64,000 nucleotides of DNA, taken from assembly GCA_035610365.1 (NCBI GenBank), contig CM069436.1, forward strand, positions 7,616,937 to 7,680,936, read 5' to 3'. Positions within the stretch are counted from its first letter, which is position 1; the number at the start of each line of letters is the position of its first letter. Under the pieces are notes generated by a model, which was not told the DNA's origin, made no database searches, and saw nothing but the letters and a program-made list of their open reading frames with translations. The DNA comes from Aquatica leii (taxonomy: Eukaryota; Arthropoda; Insecta; Coleoptera; Lampyridae). The translations under genes were made by a program, and so were the position numbers. Of the stretch, positions 43,780 to 55,010 are shown piece after piece.

Positions 43780-46540
43780 TGCCTTTTCGGGCATTGGATT
43801 TGTTTGTGCTTCTTTTCGCCACATTGTCTATTTTTTTCAAATCTGTCGCGAAAGTTTCAGTTTTTTTAAGTTTTGTTTGCTTATCTTTTGCATTCATATT
43901 TTCTGCGGTCTACCACTTTTTTTGTGTCGTTTTGTTTCTAGAATTTTCTTCGTTCTTGTTATATGTTCATACTATCCTAATTCTTTCTATTTTTTCTACA
44001 ACCGGTCCTTGATTTAACTTATTTATTATTTCTTATTTGGTCTAGCTTTGTTTTTCTTACTGGTTTTCTCAAATATATCATTTTTCCGTTGCTTCCATAT
44101 AGTAATGTCGCAAATGCTTTTATGTTGTATATTATTAACCGTGTTTTTGGGTTTCTACTTCTTTTTTTGACATTTTACCAGTTGTCGTTTTTTGTTTATA
44201 ATTATTATTTTTGTCTTATTTATGTTAATTTCAATTTTGATTTTGTTTACTTCTTCCGCGTATACAATAATTAGTCTTTACGCTGTAGTGTAGTTGTCTG
44301 CAATTATTACTCTTAGTACGCATACATTAAGCAGTAAATTTTTATGAAGCTTAGATTTCTGTTTCCTATTACTGTTGTCGTATCCTTTCTCCTACAATTC
44401 TTGTGTAAGCTTTGCTTGTCACTAGCGCTAGACATTTCGTTACATCTCTTTTTTTTTATAAATTGGTAATATTATGCAAATTCCCATTCTGTAGGAATTT
44501 TATTATTTTTCTCTGCTATAATATCACCTTGCTTGTTTTTAGTTTTTGAATACCTTTGTCAAGTTTTTCTATTTTTACGTTATTTTCTTGTCGTTCTTTT
44601 CTTTATCTTCCTCTTCTTATATAGGGCTTTTTTACTCTATTTGCTTCTTTTATGTCAAACTTTTCTGTCTAATATTCTTTCCATGCTTCCAATATATACG
44701 GTGTATCTAGCTGTAGTATTTTAGTTTTGCCTCTTATTCTTTTAATTTTTTTTGTTTGTTAAGCGGTTTAATTTTGTTTTAGCACATCACGTTATTTGTC
44801 TTATATGAATCGTTTAATTCTCTTCTAAACTTCTCCCTTTTCTTTGTTTTGTTGATTTTTCTACCTTTTTTACTGTGTTTCTATTCCTTATTAATTCCTC
44901 TTTATTTTCAACTAATTTGGTTGTGCTATATTGTTTCCCAGCTTTATCTTTTTTTTTTTAAATTTTTTATTACCTGTATCGACCAACTTGTCGTTTTTGT
45001 AATTTTTGTTACATTTTGTTTCCCGTAAAAGTTTTTTGCTGTTTTGGTTATTTTTTTTATGATTTCCCATTTTTCATCATAGGTCTATTTTTATTTAGCT
45101 CCTCGTCTTTTAAATTTCAAGTTGGTCTTTAATTGATATTCCTTCTTCTACTGTTGATGTTTTAATCTACTAATTTACTCTACAGTATTTCTTCCGTTTT
45201 TAATTACTGTCTGTATTCTGTGTTTTTGCTATTAGTAATCTATGTTGTGTGTTAAATTCTGCTTTTCTCAGTGTTTTTATCTGCTTTACTTCTTCATCTA
45301 AATCTTCTGTATACACTATAGAGTCTGTGATGTTTTCGGCGTTTTAATCTTCTAACAACAACAAAGTTTTAACGATTTCTTTACGTTTCTGTTTAGTCGT
45401 TATTCTACGTATTTGCCCACTTTTCCCGTTCTTGCATTATGTCGCTTTTTACTCAGGCGTTTGAATTTTCTATTATAAATATTCCTTCATCTTTTTCTTA
45501 TGTTTTATTTAGTGTTTGTTGTAATTTTATTATACAACTCGTCTACTATTTTTTCTTCCCATTATCCGTATATTTAATTTTTTCATTTTATCAAATGCCT
45601 AACATCCTTGGCAGTGAGTAGTGTTATGTTCCATGTCTCTATATTCTTCTGTGTTTTTACTTTTTTCTTCGATGTTTTGACTTCTTTTATAAGCGCTTAT
45701 TTCTAACAAATTCATTCTTTCTTCTTTACCGGTCTATTTTTCCTAATTGTTTTATTTGCATTTTTTATTTTTATTCAATATTTGCTTTCTTATTTGCTTG
45801 CGTCGTCTTTGTTACTTTCTATATTTTATTAGATGATTAGTTCCTTGTTGTTGTTGGTGTTAGCGATTTTAACTTGTTTTTGTCTCGTTTTTTCTTCTCC
45901 ATAAGTTTCTGGTAATCTCTGACTCATCGTTCTTCTTTTCTTTGAATGATTCTTTCTCTGTATACGCGTTTTTTGTTGCTTTGGAACTATTTAAATTTGA
46001 TATTTGTCAATTCTTGTTTTTCTCTTATTTTTCTTCATCAATCTGTAATGGATTATTTAATTTTAACTGCTTTAGCATGAAGGCATCACCGTTTGCTATT
46101 AATTTGTTATGCATGATTGCACGTGATTTCCTTTATTTTTTAATTCTTTGCTATAATTTTTTGTTCTTGTAATTTCTTTGTGTAATCTACTTCTTTGTAA
46201 ATTTTTGTTCCTTTAGGTTTTTCTGTTTTTAATATGTTAAATTTTCTTGACCTGGTTTTTAGTTTTGTTAGATTTCGTCTACATATCCCATTAATTTTTC
46301 TTCCAATTCTTCTAATTGCTACCACTTTGTCTTCTATTTCTATTGATATGTATATCTAGTAAAATAATTATTAATTGTCTTTCTTATTATCTTGTTTTTC
46401 TGCTCTGTGTACATTAATATTTCTTTTCATTATTTCCTTTTTCTTCAATTTTTTTTTCTTGTTGTGTTAACTTATTTCTAACATGTTGGTTTTCTATTCT
46501 TATTTGTCTATTTTCATCGTTGAATTCTATTTGATTGTTT
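43780..46540 (-). pseudogene. A-rich LINE on the minus strand (ORF1 to RT remnants)
   Basis: The plus strand is strikingly T-rich, so plus open frames here look like membrane proteins but are artefacts. On the minus strand, ORF1 remnants read VVAIRRIGRKINGICRRNL and KGTKIYKEVDYTKKLQEQ (46,140-46,325), a pattern seen in A-rich insect LINE ORF1 proteins, preceded by a coiled-coil-like stretch. RT remnants near 44.3-44.5 kb read IPTEWEFAYYQFIKKRDVTK and later NKTKIIIINKK. Stops are frequent. Clade is not resolved. Confidence 0.6.
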
Positions 46541-46809
46541 TTGGCTGTATCTATCTTATCTCTTCCAGTATTTCCTGCATCTTTAGGTCGCAATTTCGCA
46601 CAATTTAAGAATCTTTATGTTATGATACTGTTACTTCTTCCTATTCTTGATCACTTCCACAAAACAGTTAATAACTTTGCAAACTTACAAAAACGTGGAT
46701 TAGCTAAATATATAGCGCCGAAACGGTTATGCTTTACACGACAGGGCCGAAAAGTACTTGCACAAAACCATCCAAGCGTCAGTACTGAAACAACGTTTTT
46801 AAAGATTTT

Positions 46810-47390
46810 TTTAGTAATTAAAAAAACTAAAGCGTTAATCAATGGAGAAAGATTGAACAATATAGGCTACGTGGACGATAACGTTGTGTTTGCTTATTCT
46901 CTTGAGGGTCTCCAAGAATTGATTAAACGCTAACTCTAAGTACAGATTTTCTCTTAATATAGAAAAAAACGAGTTTATGGTAATTAGTAATCTTAACACA
47001 CAGTCGTGCCAACTGGTAATTAACAATCAACAAATCGAGATAGTAACTAATTACACATATTTGGGTACTACGATTATTACTCGGTAGAAATAAAATGTCG
47101 CATAGAAAAAGTAAGAACTAAAATGGGAAATCTATTTAAAAGCAGAGATTTTAATTTACACATAAAAAACTAAGACTACCGCCAAAAGAGGTAAGGCCTG
47201 CTCCAGTTGATACCGCCAGGAAAGTTTCTAAGCAGAAACAGACCTGAAAGCCGCAAAATCTCCTGGTTTAAAATCCTTGGATTTTAGTTTTTTATATCTG
47301 CACAAGGACTGTTTAGAACAGTAATCAGTAAAATTTAAATTGCCTTGCTTGTCGCCAACATCCGGAACGGATAGGCACATTCAGAAGAGA
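46810..47390 (+). pseudogene. LINE RT and C-terminal scrap
   Basis: Reads ALINGERLNNIGYVDDNVVF and AYSLEGLQELIKR, i.e. the catalytic YADD block as YVDD. Then come decayed YLGT and CRIEKVRTKMG-like pieces, and finally FRTVISK, IALLVANIRNG-type remnants typical of the C-terminus of this LINE group. The first 270 bp of the open frame 46,535-46,933 do not match. The fragment is 5' truncated and in the opposite orientation to the A-rich LINE before it. Confidence 0.7.
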
Positions 47391-50129
47391 AAAAAACGTT
47401 ACATTCGCATATTATTTTATCCTGCTTTTTGATGATGATAGTTATTTATGATTGAAAAAAGTAAGATGAAAATTTTTGTATGTTATGGAGTTTCAGAACC
47501 ACAAAAATTACATTAGTGATTTGAGTCATCTGATTTGATAGCTCACTGATAATTTATTAGGTTCTCAATAAACGCTTTAAATAGACTAAAGTGGAATATC
47601 TAAAGTTCCAGAGATTTTTGTCTTTGCAATTATATTTTCTGCTATTTCCAATTTTAAGTCTTTTATCGCTTTAACAAATTTTTTTTTAATCTCTTCCCGT
47701 AATTCTTCTCACGTTATCTACTTGTCTTCTTCATCATTGTTGTAGTTTCACTTCTAGCATCATTTGTATTCATTTAGTACTTTTCTGTCACATCCATCTA
47801 TTGCTTTTTTAAACTCTTTTTTGCTTTCTTTAATTTTTGTTACACTTTCTGGTTTTAAAAATTAGTTTTACCATTATATATTTATTACGATTGACGATGA
47901 CATTAATAGTGAACAACAAGCTTTGCTCCGCTCTATTTTTTAAAAAAGAACTGTTAAAAGAGTTTATAAAACCAGATCTTAGTAAAACTGACAAAAAAAT
48001 TATTGAAGGTGATAAGACTATTGAAGCATTCAATACTCTACTAAAAAAGAAAAATATTGGACTACAACATTCAAATAAATAAAACAACTTTTTAAATTGA
48101 GAGAACATACGATTCGTTTCACTGCATTGAATATTGTCAGGCAATGATTTTGAAGATTTTTACATTGTCTGAAGTACTTTTGATAGTTTTTTAAGTGATA
48201 TCTACATGTTGCTTATTAAGAAATTTTGTATTATTTGCTTAAGAATCTGTTAAAACAAATTTAATTAACTACACCGTGGTAATAAAAACTCGTGTAAAGT
48301 AAAAAACATAAAGAGCGTAATAACGCCTTTGTGCCAAAACTAATGACGTCATAAATAATATCTTTACTCCAAAAGCTGGAATTTTAGTAAAGTAAAATTA
48401 ACTTGTCTTAGTCATTTTCTCAACTACATTAAGTAACGCAATCATAAAATTTTGCTCTGAAGTATATGATATATGCATCTTGGTGCGATAACTTTAGCAC
48501 ACAAATTAAATCTACTTTTGCAAGTAATAAAATCTACCACTTCAACATTGTTAATTTTTCGCACTCATCCGTAAAATTTTAAATTTGATTTAATATTCTT
48601 TCGACTTGTGCATAAATCGACGAGCAAAACATAAAAGAATTTATGACGCAAATATCGTTTAATAACATTGCATTTATTATTCAAAGTTTTTGTTTAATTT
48701 CATCAACACAAACAAGCCAAGTACTGCAGTCAAACTCTAAAGTTCTTTTTTTATGTCATCTAAGTTAATTTTTTTCCAACAATATTTGTTCCATAATTCA
48801 ATAAGTACAGAACTGAATTTTCAAAAAAATGTATATAAAAATAAGTTGTAGTTTACTTATTAAAAATTTCACACGATATAAAATAACGGTTTTTCTAAAT
48901 TTTCTTTTTAATTGCTTAAAAACCATTGCAATTTTAACTAATTTCGTGATTTAACAAATTTATATTCTAAGTTAATCGTAGAATATATAATTGATAACGT
49001 AGGTTACCGCGTCGATTTTGAAACATAATTTAAATTTTCCGATAACCCAAAATAAGTGCTGACCACTTCGTTATTTATTTTTAATGAACAGAACGATTGC
49101 TACAGTATCTATTAAAATATAATTAACTTTGCAAGTTCAACCATTAATTTATTCTTATTTTTTCATAATGCAACACTAAAAGCATTTTCGATTAAATTTG
49201 AAAATAGAAGTTTTTAATTCTACTTTTAATTGTGCGATTAACACTTAAGTGTGTTATAAATTTTGTTTCTAATATGGTTGAGCCTTTAGTTTACTATCAT
49301 GCTAATGTTTTCGTATTATAGTAATGTTTTGTAAAATTAATAAAAACGTTAATTAAACATTTGCATATCTATTTTTACATCAATTACGCCTACAGATATA
49401 TTTTATAGATGTGAAGAAGTAAACTGTATATGTAAATGATTATTATGATCTGTTTAATGTTATTCTATTGACAAGAATAAGCGTTTCTTCATTCATCTAT
49501 AAAGAATTACAATAACAAATGCCAAACGTGTTTAAAAAACTTGAACAGTTAGTGCAGTAGTGCGTTGTAACTAAATAATTAAATCGAAGATAACTGAATG
49601 ATTAAGAGCAAAAAACTGGTACAAAGGTACATGATTGTTGATTATATAAAGTGTGACGAAAAGCTTTGCCTCTACAATTTTCACTTTATGCCTAAAATTT
49701 GCTATTTACTAGGAAATATTTAACGATTCGTGCGAATAAATCGTTTGTTTTTGGCAATCACAGGACAAGATCAATCAATTATTTCTTCTTTTGGTTTTTG
49801 ATATTACAGTTTGTGATTAATTTTGCCATTTTCTACTAAAGTGTTTATGGGTACGGCAAATACTCGCTGTAGGCACTTAAAAATGATTAGGCCACAAATT
49901 CCACCGACAGTAGCAAATAGAATGTAATTTAACAAATACAACTGCAACGAACTGCTTCAGCTGCGGGACCAGTTACCGTTTTATATTACAAACCGTAACG
50001 CACACCAAAAAACTGTATTTAACAGATTTCACACACGCTTCCTATAATCCACCATAATTAGGATTTAAAGCTGGGTTAAAACATCAGACAATTTTACGGT
50101 TGGTCAATTAATTTTCAATTAAAGGATTC
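47391..50129. other. AT-rich DNA without recognised feature
   Basis: A pair of overlapping open frames at 47,830-48,144 has no motif. The remainder shows no coding, repeat or RNA signal that I can support. Confidence 0.4.
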
Positions 50130-50920
50130 TTTAACGTATCTGTAATTTAGAATGAAATCTAAAAGAAATCGCACAGTTACGCACCCATTTCTTAATTAAT
50201 GAGCGTCCAGAAATAATCAAAAATTCTAGATAAATTACATGATAGTATTGCACCATCAATTTAGTTAGATGGCAATTTTTTGGTAATAACAAAGAATGCT
50301 TAGCTGACCCCAACAAACCGGAATTTGACAAATGACCACCCATTCTCAAAATCTTAATGAGGCAACAAATAACGCCAAAAACCGACGCACAGGTTTGCTG
50401 TTAACAATGCCAAAAATTTCTTTTGAAAACTAACCCTTTCAACTACAAGAACGCAATACAAAAGTGCTTCACTTAGTTTAAATATGCGTAAGTGGGTACA
50501 CCTTCTAATGGTGTGTGAAGTGAAGTCAGCTGGGCTGTCATTTGTTAAAAAATGTCCTCCTACAGGGTTTGGGAAATGACTGGTTTATTTCTGCAATGTG
50601 ATGTGCCCCAAAGGTGTTTAAGGTATGAGGTTTCATGCCCAACCAGAACAAAATTATGTCCAAGGATGAACTAAATCAGTAGGATATTGTTTCAAACAGC
50701 GGTATAACCCATTCAAGTTTCAAACAAGCAAAATAGCACCGCACAACTCTAAACGAGAAATTGTGGTGACCTTGAGACTAAAGACCTTTGTTCGGCTGTC
50801 TAAAACGCGCATAAAATAAGAGAGATATGTTCATCCCAATCAAGCTGCACTTGTCTAAACCTTTGCAATAGCTACTTAGCAGAAAACACGACTAAAGATA
50901 TTCATCCTAAGGGATCAAAC
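50130..50920 (-). pseudogene. BEL/Pao RNase H end and integrase N-terminus
   Basis: From high to low coordinates the minus strand reads SLILCAF, then FSLKVTTISRLELCGAICL (the I-PRLEL-GA block of Pao RNase H), a decayed stretch, and RMGGHLSNSGLLGSAKHSLL, LPKNCHLTKLMVQYYHVIYL and SGRSLIKKWVRNC. The last block is the zinc-binding N-terminus of Pao integrase (H, H, C visible). It represents a third BEL/Pao copy in the window and is the region missing from the copy at 1.7-4.7 kb. Confidence 0.8.
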
Positions 50921-51390
50921 AACTATATTAGACAAGACACTAATTTTGTGGTGCTTATTTTTACAATGCTAAAAAAATAGAAAGAAACGTATTGTTTAAA
51001 GTTTCCCTAAATGCCTAAAATTATGTGAATCACTTCTGAAGCTGATACTAAACAAAAAGATTCTTTATCAAGAATTTGAGACAAGAGGAATATTATAAGC
51101 AACGAGGTATTGCTTAACCATTTCTGCAAACTAAAACCGCCAAGTCTACAAAGCTCAGTTAGTTCCAGTTAAACTTGAAGAACTTCTTCTACTTGTTTCC
51201 GCTTTAAGATATCTGTTTCCTTAATCACAAGACAATTCAAACAAAGCTGATATAGCAAGTAAGAATGCAGAGACAACTCAACTAGAGAATTAAGAAAATT
51301 TCTCTAAACAGCGTGCTGAAAACATTGATCATCAAGATGGATAAAAACTTGTCTGTAAATTTTAGAATTGTCTACAGTAAAAACTAATAA
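50921..51390. other. Uncertain; possibly more decayed BEL/Pao
   Basis: Lies between recognisable BEL and gypsy sequence on the minus strand; no motif I can defend. Confidence 0.3.
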
Positions 51391-52015
51391 AAATTTGTGC
51401 AACTTAAAGTTGCACACAATATTCTCTAAACTGGACTGTACTTTGATGTGTTAGTCGGTTTTACATGACTTAATTCTAAATATTCTTCTCTATTGAAGAC
51501 GTAGATGCGTTTGCAGATCTTCGTTTATTTGTGTTTCGGCAAGTTTGGCAAAATCAATTAGAGGCGTTTCAATCCTGACACGACACAGTAAATCTGCGAC
51601 GTTTTTTATGCCAATATGTGACAAATGTGAATGGAAAATTGTAATATGAAATCTAAATAGCAATACTGCCGTGGCAAAACATTATGGTCGGCTTGTTGTC
51701 TGTGAAAATTATAAATTGTTTTTCTTTGACAACGTGTTTAATGCTTTGAAATGTTTGAATCTAAAGTAGATGACTAGTAGTTCGAGGTCGTAAGATTTTA
51801 TACTTTTTTTGGATGAGAATGGTTAGAGACGCTCCCAATTCAAAATTATCTAAACACTGGTTTAAGCGAGATTCTGTTTACAGGCGTTGAATCCAATGTC
51901 CGTTTCGCTGAACTAGAAAAGCTTTGTTAAACCTTTAAAACCCTGAAACAAATCGTTGAGACCATTTCCAAAAATAAACGTAATTGTTTAGCGGTTTCTG
52001 GTTTTGAAAAGTTAC
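51390..52015 (-). pseudogene. Second gypsy element: RNase H part
   Basis: The minus strand reads FSKPETAKQLRLFLEMVS at its upstream end (about 51,955-52,010). It continues with YDLELLVIYFRFKHFKALNT, IIFTDNKPTIM, and HIGIKNVADLLCRVRIETPL, then IDFANLPKHK. These are the connection, RNase H and H-I-x-G-x-x-NVVADALSR landmarks of gypsy pol. Frame changes are frequent. Its RT lies 2.7 kb away at 54.7-55.0 kb, on the other side of an inserted block. Confidence 0.82.
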
Positions 52016-52029
52016 TTTTAGCCGAGAGG

Positions 52030-52290
52030 GAAACCACCATCATTTTTTTGTACACCATACATCCTCTTATACTAAATACATTCCAATATTCTTCCGTACA
52101 CCCCATATTTCCCACACATCCTTGCATTTTCTTGTACATCCCCGTATTTCCCTACACATTTTTATATTTTCTTGTACATCCCTATATTTCCTTGTACATT
52201 CCCTTATTTTCCTGTCTATATCGGTACATCTCCAATATTTACCTATATACACTATATTTTCCTACATGCTACTTCAATTTAACAAACAAA
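52030..52290. repeat. TACATCC minisatellite A
   Basis: Degenerate tandem units of roughly 20-25 bp, e.g. CTTGTACATCCCTATATTTC, repeated about ten times. It begins with TGTACACCATACATCCT (52,048-52,064), also found at minisatellite B. Confidence 0.85.
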
Positions 52291-53050
52291 TTTTGATGTA
52301 AAAATGCCCTAAAATAAAAGCTAATTCTGACTTTTAATTGTATTTTGATAATCAATGAATGACAAGGGAACTCAGTCTAAATAGAAATCTGATAAGTACC
52401 AAAAAAGCAAAATAATTAAAAAAGAGGAACAATGATATTAACCAGCTGCTTATCACGCACTTTTTTCCTATAGTGAATCAGTGAATGAAGTGTTTCGATT
52501 AGTTAAAGATAAGCCTGGACATACTAATAAAAACAAAATGAAAAATACAAACATCTGGGTAAATATGGAACACCACGAAACTGTTAGCTGTTCCGGCACT
52601 CCTAAGTAACATCCATGAAAAATTCAAAGCACTCAAAATATACCGATACGTTCGATAATGCGTTTAAGTAAGAATCTTCTGTATCAAATTTTGCATTCAA
52701 ATTTAGATACCGATTTGCCATCGATTTGTATCTGACAATAACAGGGGTTGATCACTGACTAAAACTTGGTAAACCATATATACTTATACCTAATATTTAC
52801 CAAATACTCACCAAATATTTACAATATTTACCAAATACTTACAACAGTTACAAATAACGGTACACCATATTTACTAGGTGGTCAACCCCTCGAAGTTGAA
52901 ATTGAGTTTGAAGTTAATCATGGTAGTTACGGAACCTGGACGATGTCACCTATCGTTAATAGATAAATAGCTTTTTATACAAAAATAGTTACACTTTTAA
53001 AGTTACTTTTTGTAGTTTAATGCCGTGAGAGAGGACATTACGTTATCATT
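52291..53050. other. AT-rich; short TTTACCAAATAC repeats
   Basis: At 52,780-52,850 a TTTACCAAATAC-like motif recurs four or five times. Nothing else recognised. Confidence 0.4.
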
Positions 53051-53053
53051 ATA

Positions 53054-53717
53054 CAGTGCACGCCGCTTAATGGAATCACGTTGGAAATTCAGGTTTCTGA
53101 TAATAATAAGTGCGTGATAACAATATCCAAAATTTAGTATTAACAAATAAATGTTTATTGGTTAGGAAGTAGTAAATAGGTACAGCGTACGTATTTGATT
53201 AATAGGTAGTTAATCAAAACATCAATACAAGCAAAAATGTCAAAATAAATTCACTGTTCTACACATGTCTTCTCAGTCATTTGTTGACATTAAAAATAAA
53301 AATAAATACAAAATAACGTCACATACAGCGTTAGCTAAATAAAATTGTTATTCTAAGAACGCACGCGCTTTCCAATTTGATTTGCAAAGACAGCGCACTA
53401 ACAGATGTTTAAATGAGGCAATGTTACGTAGGTCAGTCAAAATAAGTGAATAAATAAATAACACTGCGAAAATAAAGCTAAATATGAACAACTATTTTTA
53501 AGGTACAAACGTATTGTGAAAATTCTGCTAAAAAATTGATGCAAAATAGGTTATTGTTCATATATAGAAACAAATCTGAAAAGAAAATTGATAACACAAA
53601 CCGAAATTACGATTACTATAAACGGTGTTTTACAATTTGGTTGCATACGTCCGGTCCATTTTTTAATAAAGTGATAACATTACCCGACTGTTAACATCTA
53701 ATGAGCGGCGTGCGCCG
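53054..53717. mobile_element. TA-flanked MITE with GC-rich termini (pogo/Tc1-like)
   Basis: CAGTGCACGCCGCTTAATGG at the left matches the complement of the right end (CGGCGCACGCCGCTCATTAG) with few differences. TA flanks both sides (53,052-53,053 and 53,718-53,719). The interior is non-coding and AT-rich. A TA target and CAGTG start suggest the pogo/Tc1 group. Confidence 0.7.
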
Positions 53718-53766
53718 TATTAGCGTTATATAACTTTTAAAGTTACCATTAACAAAATTTTATAGT

Positions 53767-53826
53767 CATCTCGTAGTGTATTAATAAGTTATCTTAAATA
53801 CGTAGTAACTTATACCACGAGATAAC
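53767..53826. repeat. Imperfect hairpin
   Basis: ATCTCGTAGTGTATTAATAAGTTA is matched by the complement of TAACTTATACCACGAGAT, with a short loop. No further element structure seen. Confidence 0.6.
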
Positions 53827-53904
53827 ACCGCTTTCAAATTTTGTTATTGGTTATCCCTATTGTATATGGTTATAAAACTACTAATAAAATTTGTCGATGC
53901 AACT

Positions 53905-53985
53905 GTGGAAATATGTTAGAGCGTGTTTCGTACTACTAATGTCCCCCAAAAGGGCGAAACGGTCTTTTACGTAAACTACGCGGGT
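53905..53985 (+). ncRNA. Degenerate hammerhead-like sequence
   Basis: Shares with the 40.8 kb candidate a GGAAATA stem-like start and the block AAAAGGGCGAAACGG. The first core element reads CTAATGT instead of CTGATGA, so it would be inactive. GCGT (53,921-53,924) and ACGC (53,978-53,981) could still pair as an outer stem I. Confidence 0.5.
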
Positions 53986-54187
53986 TTAAAATCAACTTTA
54001 CAACGGTCTCCAACTTTGTAGCTATTTACAGCTTTAAAGTTATTTTTATTAATGTAGGTATCATTCATAAACAAATACTTTAATTGTTACTGAAATTTAA
54101 TAAATAATACTACAATCGCGATAGTGTGACAAAAAACCAAGAGTCATTCATCTCAACAAAGATGTTTATAGAAAAGAGAGTGTAATT

Positions 54188-54355
54188 CAGTGGCGGCTTT
54201 TCCATTAGGTCCTTTGGTCAATAAGAAAAACTAAAAATTGTTTTATCATTAATTTACAATTAAAAATATTCTTAAATTCTTAATGTAAACGCTATACATT
54301 CAAACACAGCAAATTTGCTGAAAGCTCATGGAGAATTGACCACCAGCCGCCACTG
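54188..54355. mobile_element. hAT-like MITE with 8-bp target duplication
   Basis: CAGTGGCGGCTTTTCC at the left and the complement of CCACCAGCCGCCACTG at the right are the termini. Flanks GTGTAATT (54,180-54,187) and ATGTAATT (54,356-54,363) match at 7 of 8 positions. 168 bp, non-coding. Confidence 0.8.
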
Positions 54356-54514
54356 ATGTAATTAGTCAAACTTGATTGATAAACACCAAATCAAAAGATA
54401 GCTGAAAGTAATGGTTTTTTTGCTGAAATTTTCTTTGAAAAATTACAATTGTATTGGTGAACGAGCATGTGAATCACGTTAGTCGCACTCTTTTATCGCA
54501 TGTATCTGCATATT

Positions 54515-54690
54515 CGTTTTGTTATTTCCCCGTACATCCCCATGTATTTCTTAGCACATCCCCATATATCTCCTCGTATATCCCCATATATCCCTGTACA
54601 TCCTTGACGATCCCTATACACCCCCGTACATCTCTATACACTTCCGTACATCCTCATATCTCCCTTTTAATGTACACCATACATCCTTGG
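54515..54690. repeat. TACATCC minisatellite B
   Basis: Units such as CCCATATATCCCTGTACATC repeat about eight times and end with TGTACACCATACATCCT (54,670-54,686). Same family and orientation as minisatellite A. Confidence 0.85.
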
Positions 54691-55010
54691 TGGTTCATCC
54701 CTCGCTTTTAGCCGAAACAAGATTTTAGATTGATGAAAGAATCCGGAAACGCATGTTTTTTCTATGAACGTAATGCAATAAAAATGTCGTCTAGGTAAAT
54801 GTAGCAAAAATATAATCCTCTGAAAATCGTTTGAAAAGTCTCTGTACTATGTATAGACTTGAACTAAATGGCTAACACTGGCCTACATTCCACAATGTGG
54901 TAATGTCCTTAAAACAGATACGTTTCCACCAAATTTCAGCATGAGTTTGGTCAACGGCCGAGACGTTCCGTATCCTAACGTGGTAGTAATCGTGTTCTAC
55001 GGCAGTGAAA
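54691..55010 (-). pseudogene. Second gypsy element: RT palm
   Basis: The minus strand reads FQTIFRGLYFCYIYLDDIFI, then a stop and KKHAF, and later KSCFG with a stop before KRGMNHQG. FCY-x-YLDD followed by EEH and C-x-FG is the gypsy RT catalytic block and its sequel. Upstream (55.0-55.7 kb) I see only weak hints of pol. The reading would continue with the SKPET block, which is found at 52.0 kb; the sequence between is inserted. Confidence 0.78.

Noticed and set aside
43780-46180. Several plus-strand hydrophobic ORFs resembling membrane proteins
   Set aside because: They arise from T-rich sequence; the minus strand shows an A-rich LINE with ORF1 and RT motifs, so the plus frames are artefacts.
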